Source of the DNA: Lichenostomus cassidix | Taxonomy: Eukaryota; Chordata; Aves; Passeriformes; Meliphagidae | Reading direction: 5' to 3' | NCBI GenBank assembly: GCA_008360975.2 | Contig: CM039182.1 | Span: forward strand, 21,114,324 to 21,178,323 | Length of the DNA stretch: 64,000 nucleotides | Shown: positions 49,871 through 61,800 of the stretch, one piece after another | Layout of the letters: every line of letters starts with the position of its first letter | How positions within the stretch are numbered: position 1 is the stretch's first letter | The notes under the pieces: generated by a model | The model's input: only the letters and a program-made list of their open reading frames with translations | What the model was told of the DNA's origin: nothing | Databases searched by the model: none | Position numbers and translations under genes: made by a program

Positions 49871-52800
49871 GTGAGCGGCGGGGGGCTGTGGGCAGCGCGG
49901 GGACTGCCGCCGCTCGGGCCTGCCTCAGCCGGTGCCGCCATCCCGCCGGGCTGTGAGGCGCCGCAGCCCGCCCGGTGCCGGCTGTGGGCCCGAGCCGCCC
50001 TCGGGCTGCCGCTGGGAGCTGGGGGCAGCTGAGGGGCCTTTGTGTGGTTTGGGAGTTAAACGTAAAAGCGTGACCCTGGTGTGTGGGCGATCGCCGGGCC
50101 CTGCTGTGCGAGCAGCTCCCCGGGTAGAGCTTCGCTAGGATTCGCGTGGAAGGCTCCTTAGGCCCGAGGTGTGAGAACGCAGCCGCTTTGCAGAGTAACT
50201 GCATTGTTATTGCAGTCCTGCCAACTCGCTCCAAACTTTTGATTATCCCTGAGAAGTTTATTATGCGTGGTCCAATACTAGTTCCAGTGTTCAGTGTGTT
50301 CATTTTAAAACTGCCCTGACTTGTGTGTGCTGAATATAACACCATATTTTTGTCCCTGATCATCCACAGAATTTCCTTGCATGCTTATCATCCATCTTTT
50401 CTGTTTAGGTTCTAGATCAGATACACCAACCTATACCTCCCCATTTGCTTATTTCACTTGGATTTTTTGTCTTTCAGATCCTTCAAAGCTGGCTGCTGTT
50501 CCTGCCTCACTTAGTGTGCTCATAAACCTTACTTAGAGAATTTTGCAGCATGAGTAGTGGTTCTGCTCCCTTTCCTAAGACTGTTTCAGGGAGGAAGGGA
50601 ATACTTAACAGAGGCAGTGTTTTGCATGTTGCCTTTCTGTCTCCAGAAGAGGCCTGCTCACTTTCTGTAGCAGCTCCATTGTCTTGAGCTTCTCCAGAAG
50701 AGGAGCAGATAGGGGCAAGTCAGTGAGGAATTAAAATATAATGTAAATCTATCATGTGTAACTGTGCTTCGAGCAACATGGTCTAGTGGAAGGTGTCCCT
50801 GCCTGTGGCAGGGAAGTTGAAACCAGGTGATCTCTAATGTCCCTTCCAGCCCAAGGCATTCTATGATTTTATAGAAGCTTGCTGCATCCATTTCCATAAT
50901 TTAGGAATTTTCCTTTTTGAAAATAAAACCAAAACCCAGTACTGTTTAAATTGACTCTTCTTTTCTTTTTTAATTTTATGTAGCAGATGAAATACAAGCA
51001 AAAACAGAAAAGACAAGATCTTCCCTGAAGAATGTGAAAAAAGATATAGGAAAACCAGAGAAACTCAACTTTAAGCCACTCACCGGGAAGGTGTTTTACC
51101 TCGATATCCCATCAAATGTGATCTCTGAGAAGTTAGGAAAGGACCTCAAAGAGCTGGGAGGGGTAAGTTAATAATGGAGACCTATATGAATCTAGAAGGA
51201 AGTTACACATGTGGAATACCTCTTTTTGTGTTCTTTGTGACTGCATTTTGCTGTGTTTGTACTTTACCTGAGACCTTTATTTTTCTATGTTTGTCTTAAT
51301 GTTTAGTACAAACAATGAGCTTATCAACAAATTATTGTGTTTTTTCAAGAGAAGCTGCTTTGCTGATTGTAACAAAAGTTCTTATCAGAAAGTTTTCAAG
51401 CCAAATGAATAATCAACTGAAAACAAATCTCTGAATTTGTTGGGTTTCGTTGTTTGAGGTGATTTTTCTTCTGCTTCTTCTGACTGTATTGACATATTTA
51501 CAAGTTACAGCTAATGGTTCTCAGCTGAGCCTGAAAGAGATTAAATGAAGAGTTTTGCATATGTCAACTGTAAGTCAGTAATTTCACTAAGTACTTTTTG
51601 CAGAATATCTTAGTATTTTGGCTACTTTTACATTAAGTAATAAATTCTATAAGCATCCTACTGTTTTTTTCCTAATTTTCTGTTCTGTATGGAAGGAACT
51701 CTGATACAAGCAAGTACAGGATATGACAGTAACACAAGCAATGCCATTAAAAGTGTTAAACGCCTTTTAAGCACAGAGACAGAAGGGATCTGCTTAAATT
51801 GCTATCTGTTCTGAACATTGCTTTGGCAATACTTCTTGACCTCAGAGGGACACTGAACAGCTTTATGAAACTGGTGCTTGTAAACCAAGGTGTTGTCTGA
51901 AATCATAGTAGCAGTAAGGATTGGCAATAACATGGTTTTGGGTTAAGCACATTGTTTTACACTACAATGTTTAACATAATTTTAAACACTATATTGTTTA
52001 ACATCAAATATAAGTGCATGCTGTTGTTTGTCTTTCTCTCTAAACCAGAACTTTAGGAATTCATATATGGAAAAATAAGGTTAAAAATCAAAGACTGAAA
52101 AGGAAGTTTTATTGGCTTGTTCTGGGGAGTAGATGCTTGAATCTGAAGTGCTCAACACCCTGAACATCAATTACTGTTCAGTTGTTGCTTGTGTGGAGTG
52201 CACTCAGAAGTGCCTCTCTCTGAGTGTCCTGTTTCTGTAAAAGGTACATAGAGCAGAATTGAAAGGCACACTTTCAAGCTATGTGATTTGTGCTTTCCAC
52301 GCTAATCAGTGGAAAAGAGGAAAATACGTCAAACTGACATAAAATAACAAGGTAAATAGCTGATAATCACACTGTAGTTAGCAACAGAAGACTGAAGGAG
52401 CAAAATGGAAGAGAGTCTACACAGAATAACCACATTTTGATATTGCTGAGTATGAGAATATGAATCTACTTAAGACTTTACTTTTCTGAGAAGTGTTATG
52501 AATACTATAGGTGTGAAACATGGTAGCTGTCCTGAAATTTTAGTTTTTCTGCTGTTCTAAACTCAATAAATTTATAGCTTCTTGCATACTGTAAATTTCA
52601 TTTGCAACCAACTGCCTTTGACTTTAGGTGAGCACTTGTGTGTAATTTCTGTTACGTGAAATTATAGACAGTTGTTTTCCTTGAATTAATTTGTTATTTC
52701 TTAATGTGGTGTTTCAGTTCTTATGTTTAGAAAGTATTAAAGCTAGATAATACAAAAATTACAATAATCAAAGCAAAGATCTTTTAATGAAGATTGCAAA

Positions 52801-55800
52801 ATTAAGAAATTAAAATTAGAATTTGTGACTGGTAAGGCGCTAGTACAACTTAGTTGTAATTGTCATCCAGATATTTAGAAAATACATTCTTCTTAATTCA
52901 ATGGTTTTGAACTTAATTGTTTTAGGAGTTTTATCACTTTCCTTTAAAGTATGCAATGTAAAATTGACTTACTGATCTATTGTCCTGAAATAATTATTTG
53001 CTTTATGTCTTTATATTTAGAGAGTGGAGAGTTTTCTTAGTAAAGATATCAACTATCTGGTGACTAATAAAAAGGAGGCAAAATTTGCATCAACTCTTGG
53101 CCAGATTTCTCCAGTTCCTACTCCAGAATCTGCACCTAATGGAGGAAATGGTTCACCTCATCCTAGCAACCAAAAAGATCAGCATGATGGAAGTTCATTT
53201 AAGATAGTAGATACAGTAAGTTTCATAGTAATAGTACTGCAAATCAGGTGTAACCCATGGGATATGTCTTAAATTTTTTCTCCTATTTTGTTTCCTAAAG
53301 GTGGCAGCAGTTACTTGGGTGAATAAGGGCTTTTCTTTCAAAAATATTTTTAAACTTATTTAGGCTGACTTGTTAAACTTAACTAACCAAACAAATTCAG
53401 CAAATTTTCGGAAACTAATTTTAAAAAAGAGTCATTTTTTCGAATAAGCAGAGTACACTAAAATATTTTCTAATGGGGTATATCTGACTTAATAACATAG
53501 ATGTCGCATTCGACAGCTGCATCAGGCATATATGGAATTCAGTGATTGCTGTATTGCTAAAGAGACAGCATATTAAAATCTGACTGATGTGGTGTTGTTA
53601 ATGCTGATATCTACAGAAACTCTCTGATAGTAGTAGGAAATAATTAAAATTGAGCATTATGAATATTAAGTTTTTCTGAGCTCATTCTTAGAGGATCACA
53701 TTAATTGCAACAGTATGTGAATTTATGCAGGTTTATATGAAGTTTCTTACATGGGCAAGTCTTGCATCCTTTCAAAATACAGTTGAAAATAATTAGCTGT
53801 ACTACGTACATAGTGCTTATTTAGAAACATGACTGAGTCAGGCTGCAGGCTGGTCTTTGCATTGCATAGGTAAGGTCAGCTCATTTTGCAAATAACCTGG
53901 ATAGGTAAAGGCAGCTCATTGTGAATAAACAGCAAAAAACAAAAAACAGATGCACTGGTGATAGAAAAGCAGGGGATAAGACAGAGGCTATGATTATATT
54001 AACTGTTAGCTTTATTTTCACTAGCCCTGCTGATGAAAGCTCTTCTTCTGGTGCATGCCACTGGGTTCTTATTCCCACCATTAGTTATTCCAGTACTAAT
54101 GCTGGAGCAGCCTGCTTTAGCCATTTAGCAGCTAGTTTAGGCAGCCATTTTTAGCAGCCTTTAGCCATTTAGCCATTTTTAGCAGCCTGGCTAAAAATGA
54201 TTGCTTGTTGAGGTTATTTTGGTGCTGAGTTTTTTCCCCTTTGATTGTATCAACCGTAATCCTGTGAGAAAGATGAAAAATTAGCAGTACAGTGAACAAA
54301 AGGAGACTCTTACAGCTAACATACGTATTTGTAAGTTGTTTTACTTTGCTACAAGTGTGTTTTTGTTTTAACATAGGTACGTATGAGCAGAGGAAAATCC
54401 TTGGTTGAAAAAGCAATCAAAGAACAGGTAAGCCACATAATCAAAAAACTTGTGCTTCAGAACCTTTGGTGGTTTGTTCTTCTAGAAAACAAGCAGTAGT
54501 AAAAGTGTTAGTGGTTTTAGAGAAAAATCAGTCATGGAATGCTCAGGCAGAAGTTGAGGGATTGTCCGAAGTAAAATGTCAGGTTTGTTTTGTGGGTACT
54601 TCTGGAAGAATTGAAAGTCTGTGGAGTCTTAGGATGAGTATTAAAATTTGTCAGGATTGCTAATATAACTAGCATTTGAGAGATGCTCATGAAGTTAATG
54701 TATAAATTCACTGTCTTCAAATTTTACTATAAAATGTGACTATGAAGAACAGCTTTGGCTTTCTGAAGGTTTGAATATATTCTTTTGATGGTGAGGTGCT
54801 GTAATACAGAGAAGAGGAGTCTAGGAGAGTTCTAGTCTTTTGGCTAGAAGCAAAGCATCTGCATTTTAATCTCAGTGTTCATACTACATGTTATAATAAA
54901 TTCATAATGATTTTAAATAATCTACTATGTATTGCTTAAGTTTATTAATATAATTTGTTGCTTGCAGGACTTAATTCCCTCTGGTAGTATACTATCCAAT
55001 GCTTTGAGTTGGGGAGTGAAGATACTTCATATTGATGGTAAATATTTTCGTAAGACGAAGCCTGACTTGAACTTCTTGTAACGTTCATTTTAATTATTCT
55101 TTTGTTGAATTCAAAATATTAAAAATTACATCAGACATACAAAAATAAAGTCTACTGGGTATAATTCTCCTTCTTTCCTTTGCCAGATGTTAAGAATTGC
55201 ATTGAACAAAAGAAAAGAGAGCTCTATCTAATCAAAAGAGCAGGCAGTTCTTCTAAAGATGTGGTAAGTGGCCCTTTGCCATTTGTGAAAATGCCATTTG
55301 TTTCATTAACTAAGAAAACAGTAAGTACTAAAGTACTAAGTACTGCCTACTGTGAAGCTTGCAGATTTTATTTAAATGAAGGTATTGCTCGTTTTCAATT
55401 TTTCACAGACTAGTATCTTTTGTGAGTTGATTTAAAAACCATCTTTCAAAAATACGAAGAATTTGCTGTATATTTCAATGTTATTTAAAAACAACTGTAA
55501 TAGTAGCATTGATTCCATAATGTGTAGACATGTGCTCTTGCAAAGGACATGTAAGAATCAGAAGTGCTGAACTGTTGGAAATTTCCATTCTGCCTGCCTC
55601 AAAAGTAATAAATAATAAAATGTATTTTGGTTTTAGTATGATGTAGATGGTGGCTAAGTTGCTTTGTATAATTTTCCCTGCAACACAGTTATTAGAAACT
55701 TTCATTTTGATGGGCTATTTTGAAAAATCATAGTTATGTTTCCTGGAGAAGCTGCCTCTATGAGGAATCTGCAGCTCTCCCTTCCCAAAGAATGAGCATG

Positions 55801-58800
55801 AAGCATCTTCAAGCTATTCTGCCAATCATGTGCAGTTGGCATGTGAATACCCCCTTTTCGCAGGTTTTTAGTCTATGATATAGTGAGACATTAAAGCTCA
55901 CAGTTCTTGTGTGCTCCATCTGCAGCTGCTCTGTAATTTAAATGAAACACGTGAAGTTGTACAATTGACTAGTTTAGCCGTGGGGCCCTGATAAGTAAGT
56001 GGAACCTCAGTGTATATTATGTTGTTTTGGAATACAATATTGGCTAGTTACTCAGGCCACATAAAATCCTCTGCCAAATCATCATTTTGTTCATGGATAG
56101 CGGGTGAGGTTTTTTTGCAAATAGTATAAAATGAGTTTGTACCTCTGATGCTTGAATGTAGACTTCATTTTTTTCTGAAGACAAAATATTCCTTTTAATT
56201 TTAGTCTTTATTGCTAAGAATAATAAAGACCCAGCCTGTGTAAATCCATTCAAATGAAAGAATTGCTTTTATTGGAGATACTTGCTGTTCTACAGGTTTT
56301 GGTGGCATTTTGCAGCTTGCAGTTAATTAGGATTTATAAAATGTTGTGAAAATGTTAATCTGTATTAAAGACTGAACTTTCAACCATGGCAAGGTATTTT
56401 CAGGGTGGAAAGAGTAAGTGTATAAATTTACCTTTCTGAGTTTCTTTGTTTAGATATGCTTTTAGAAAAAATTACTGAGGCATCTGAAGGAGAACACTTC
56501 TTTTTTTCACTGTATAAATAAATATTTCTTTAGAAACGTTACCTTATTTCAAAGTACTAATGAGCTTAGGTTCCTGCAAAATTCATCGTGGCTGTATGAA
56601 GTCATGATTAACACAGGGAGACTCTCATAACTTGAATTATCTACAGCTAAATCTTTAAGTAAAGTGCAGAATAATACTCACGGGGATTTTATACTGTCTC
56701 TCTTTTTTCAATAGGAAAAACACGTCACTGCTCAAAAGTCAAAAAGTAAGTACTTCAGTAATTGTAGAGGTTTCTGGCTTGACTTATTTTTTGAATGCTT
56801 GAAAATGTGCTACACTTCTCGTGTGGTCAAATGTGGTGCTGTACTCCAATTGGTATGTCCAAGAAAAGCATGTAGAAGAACTTGGTGGAAATCAAAGGGT
56901 TTGTCAAAACCTTTACATAATGAGTTCTAAAATAAGGTCTGTTTATTTATTAAGCTACTGGAGTAACTTGATAAAGGATGAAAAGTAATTCTGTATTAAT
57001 TTCCTCTTCTTCCCCCTTGAGCAGGTAGACTGAAAAGACCATTTATCAGGGTGGAAGATAGGAGTCGGTAAGTGTTCTCTTCGAGCATTCAGTAATGTGA
57101 TTCTCAAACTGAGTAATTCAGAATTACTTGAGGAAGTGTGTCCTTAGATCTCAATTTCTTTCAATTTTCTGACTTCAGATGTCAAGTATACTGCCCTCTT
57201 ATAACATGCAAATGTGTTTAGCCACCACATTAGATTGAGCAAGTAGTAGTATAGTAGGGAATATTTGTAGTTGGTGATGGAAGTGGCAAGTTAACAGGTA
57301 ACTCCAGTTTGTAGGTCATGAGAGTTCTTTGGGTTACTTCCTGCCAACGGCTATATGAATGAAAGGGAAACCTGAACCTTTACATCTTTTCTTAGATCCA
57401 AATCCTGCAGCCCAAAAGGCTGATAAAACTTTGCATAATATATTCCAGTCCTGTAGTCCCAACTCAATTACATTCATCTCCTGCTGAGACCCTTTAGATG
57501 TAAGGAAAGAGAAGTTTTTAGTTAAAATAATTAATTGACATTAGGTTTAATTTCCCATTCAATCACTTCTTTTTAAAAGGAAAAATTACAAGCTATTAAT
57601 CTGATTTCAGTATCCACAGTAGCATGAAATTTGATACTTTCAGCCTTGAAAAATGTCATGTCTTTCTGGTCCTGTAATCAATCAGTCTTGGTTGTGTAAG
57701 AAAATGCCAGTTAGCCAGAAGTTGAGAGAACAGTGAATTGTGAAAAAAGGTTCGGTTCTACACAGCATGATTTGCACCTTTAAATTCCTAACTAATTTCT
57801 GAATTATGATGTTGTTTATAAGCGCTAAATTCTTTGACCTGATTTCTGACACTTTGCTGAATTGAAAGAGAGATCTAAACCTGTACACTGTGAGTTGGTG
57901 CAATAGGTATGAGGGACATGAGTGTAGTGGGGGGAATTGGACCAACACAGTTGTAAGGACAAGAAATAAATATATAAATATATGTGAATTTGACTTCAAA
58001 ATGTAGTGGAGCACTAAACACTCAGGCTTCTAAATATTTGTGTAACATAGTTTTTTAATGTTTATGCAACGTAAGTAACGGTTCAGAAGCAGAACGAGAT
58101 GCTTAGCTGTCACTATTATGTTTTCCAGACTTACTCTTCTAACAGGTTTTGCCTGGGTAGCTTATAATAGTAATGTGGGGAAAAAATCAGAGTGAATCCT
58201 GCCATCAGCATTTCAATCAAATGATTATTCAGTATGTGAATTTTCAACATGCCCTATTTTAATAGTTCTTAATTTTTTCAGAGGTCTGGTATGGGTGCTG
58301 GTTCTGGTATCTCTCAAAGTACAATGGTGTACAGGATGACTATTTTTCTGAAAAATGAAGGGGCAGTTTTTATATTTTGAATGCTTAATTGATTAATTTT
58401 TTAAAAGAAAATGGTAAAATAAAAAAAAAAAAGAGCATTGTATGTTGGGAACTGCTGTAGCTACTTCTCAGGAGCACAAATGCATTGTTGTCCAAATTGT
58501 TCTTAGGGTTATTGGTTCCCAACTCACAAAAACTAGTATGCACACAAGTCATATCCCATAGAATGTGTAAGATAGCTATGGAAACTAAAAAAAGGTATCA
58601 AGGAGGGAATTAATGACTTATTCTAAGATACCTGTCTGCTTAGTGTTCTGTGTATGTCATATGTAGAAGAGAAGCACTTTTTCAAGATTGTGGACCTGGT
58701 GTGATGTATGCAATGAAGTCCTTTTTCTGTTTTTGATGGTTCTCATGTACTTGTTTTGTCTTAATACAGCCAGTACCGGCCATTTTATCTGCAGTTACTG

Positions 58801-61800
58801 AGTTTTCCATTTCTGAACTACTGTGTTCCAAAGCCATATAGTCCATTTGAGGTGGATAAGAAGTATCCTGCTGGTCAAAAACAAACTCAGTCTAAGCAAA
58901 GGTTTGTTGAAAACTTGTTATTGTGGTGTAGGTAGAGGAGAGGGTTGTTCTCTAAATTATTTCATAAGTAATTTTGTTCTAAAACAATTGCTTTTCTTCT
59001 AATTTTCTGTGCTATTTAATACTGTTGGTGTCTGTCTGTCTATCTGTACCCTCTTTATCCTGTCTTTAGTCCTTTTTTTTGGGCATACAGATGCATACAT
59101 CTAAAATGTGGCCTTCTCCTTTCGCTGTGGGTCAGCATAAGACTTTTTTTTCCTTTCTGCCACTGGTTTCTTCTTTGTCATCATCTTGGATGCTATTCAG
59201 TAAGTATTTCACAGGAAGTGAGTTTCTTACGACTTCTTTTGTATTTGTCCATATAGTGCTGAAGTAGGTAGTTAAATTTTTTAAAGCAGTGATATTCAAT
59301 CACAGTGCATAACCATTGTTGATAAAAGAGCGTGTTTTGTTGATAAATTTATAGAAATTAGACTGCTAATACACCTTCAACTCTCCAGAGATGAAAAGTG
59401 GATGCCAGCCGCCCATCTATTAGATGCAGTTGGTTTTACAGCGTTTATGTAGCATTTTGGCATTCAGGTTCTGTTTGAGTACTACAGATGCAGTTAGAAC
59501 TTCAGCAAGTCAATTTTATGAATTGGAGCTATTTAAGAGTCTTAATTAACTGGTTTTAGTGAATCAGTGTGGATTTTAAAAATTTTTTCTACCTAGCTTA
59601 TTTCATTGACTTCTAAAATTGATTCATGTGAGAGAATCAAGATATGTAGGGGAGAGATAGCTTTGCTGCATGTGCAACTTTCTGTATTTAGTAAGTTGCT
59701 GCCTTTTCTGTTCTTGGGGCTGAAGGTTTACCTAGCTGTGATACCTGTTTTCTTTATAAAATGGCTTCTCCAGAGTTCTGTCAAGTCTTGGCCTTAATAT
59801 GGTGCTGGAGGTTTCAGCAGATGTTGCCATGATGCTTTTTTTTTTTTTTTTCTCTAATTGCAATGAAGGTAGCAGTATGAAAAAGCGAAAAACATATATT
59901 GCAAGGGTTACTGCTGTATTAGTAAGGCAATTTCTGATTGTGTCTCTTCAGAGGAGATTTGGAAGGCCCATTCTTTCTAAAGCATTAAAAAACAAGAAGA
60001 AAAGGTTTCAGGATTTATGTTTGAATTAATATTCTTAATTAATATTTCACATGGGCACATACCAAAGAGATGTTTAGGTGGAAAATTGTTCAATACTCAG
60101 GAGGTGAATGTGAACATCAGTTTTGGGAGGGGGGTGGGGGGGAATGTTCACTTTTTTTATCTTTACCTGGGAGAAAAGCTTGTTGAAGCAAAGTTGTTAG
60201 TTCTACTTGCTTCTGCATTGGGCAAGACCTGCAGACTTACTCAGTCTTCAGATGATACATTCTATTGCTTATATCCTGCTTTACTGGTACTCTGTGAGTT
60301 TGACTGTTTTCCAGAGGGAAGGTGTGAAGACTGGTGTAACAGTAAAAGCACACGCTAGGGTTCCCCATCCTGGGGAACGCAAGAAATGCTGGGGCAGGTG
60401 TTAACAGTGCATTCCTATGCTTTGTAAACTAGAGATTTTTCAAGACAGACTTTTTTGGTGTAAAGTCCTGAGCTTACATCTATGCAGATACTTGGTAAAA
60501 TCTGTCAGAGTGATTTTTGGCTAAACAGGGAGATGGCACTATTCCTTTAAAGTGAAAGGGAAGTAGAGACTAATGACTTTGCTTTACTGCTGGCATATCA
60601 ACCTTAAGTGGTTTAGTACTAGATTGCTGCAAGTAGTAGCTTTCCCCAGATGAGGACTCAGATGATCATGGAGCAGCTGTTGAAAACCTCTTCATATTTT
60701 AATCTCCAGGAAGAACTTTAAGTTCCCTTTTTTGTATTCCCACCTAGCCTGTACCTAGAAAAATAGGACAAAATGGCATTTGGCCAGCATATTCAAAATC
60801 TACTTATAACCAACAAATATGGCTGTTACTTTTGCCACAGAGTCAGGGGTCATCTGTTAGACCAGGTGTGTATTTTCTAGGCTTCAAAAATATTGACAGT
60901 GGGTGTTAAAATACTTTTTTTTTCTGTTTCTAGTTTGGGTTTTTTCATCTGTGCACAGAGATTTCTAAATGTCCTTTGATTATTTGTTTAGCAATCTTGT
61001 ATTATTTATTCTGAATCAGTAGTAGTACATCTGTAGTAACCTGGATGTTATTTGCTTTCATGCCATTCCACTGGCTCTGCCTGTCTTCTTGCAGCAACTG
61101 TTTCTGTGTTTTGTTTGTTTGATTTTAAATCTATACATAACTTTTCTCTTTGTTTTTTCTAAGTGTTGACTAAAATAATGTCAATAGTTTAAGGGGAAAT
61201 AAAGGTTTGTTTTGTGGTTTTATTTTTTAAATGAATAAGGAAGAGCATACTGTGAGGGGCAAGTTGAGCACTCAGTTCCATATTTAAGACTCATTAATAT
61301 TCTCTTAACAGAAACAAAATAAACAGTGACAAGGACTGTGGAATACCTGCTCAGTTTCCTCAGAAGGACAAAAAAAAGAGAGGATATTGTGAATGTTGTG
61401 GAAAGAAATATGAAGATCTGCAAACAGTATGTGAAATGTCAAATATATGCTTTGATACCATCATATCTCTTAAGTGTGGTATCTCTAGAGGTTTCTTTAT
61501 AATGTTTTATTTTAAAATATTTTTCTGAATAACCAGTAAGTGGGTATTTTCCCCCATGTTAGAAGTAGCAATTAGGAATTAAAACCTGTCTATGATGGCT
61601 GAAGGCACTAGTAATTCGTGTACTGGAGATGCTGGTAGTAAATGAATGATACTTGCTTGCTCCTTGTACTGATGACTTATATATTCATACTGTCTTCATA
61701 TCTTGTTTCATGTTTTTTTTTCATTGCAGCATCTTGAAAGTGAACAGCACCAAAATTTTGCACAAAGCACACAGTATGAAGTTGTTGATGATATAATCTC

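Larger units (their letters stand above)
49430..50140. promoter_or_regulatory. CpG island, probable bidirectional promoter of SLC25A40 and DBF4
   Basis: This is the only strongly GC- and CpG-rich stretch in the window, centred on DBF4 exon 1 and facing SLC25A40 on the other strand. Seen motifs: GC boxes at 49611-49620 and 49687-49694, E2F-like GCGGGAA at about 49755-49760 and 49817-49823, and a YY1-like GCCGCCAT at 49934-49941. No TATA box is evident near the island centre. E2F control fits the known S-phase expression of DBF4; function here is inferred. Confidence 0.8.
53216..54967. other. DBF4 introns 3 and 4
   Basis: Intron 3 carries two small local duplications (53865-53920 and 54105-54190). 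Intron 4 (54428-54967) shows nothing recognisable. Confidence 0.6.
55264..58769. other. DBF4 introns 6 to 8
   Basis: AT-rich sequence around the small exons 7 and 8. I saw no recognised transposon; short A-runs and an ATAAATATATAAATATATG patch near 57963 only. Confidence 0.6.

Noticed and set aside
49341..49874. 177-residue plus-strand open frame overlapping DBF4 exon 1
   Set aside because: It reads in a different frame from DBF4 and is Arg/Pro/Ala-rich. It looks like a by-product of CpG-island composition.
49455..50363. 302-residue minus-strand open frame through the CpG island
   Set aside because: GC-rich DNA has few stop codons by chance. The translation is Pro/Arg/Ala-rich with no family resemblance, and it runs antisense to DBF4 exon 1.
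60360..60378. Perfect 7-bp-stem hairpin in DBF4 intron 9
   Set aside because: Too short for a microRNA precursor and expected by chance in 64 kb.
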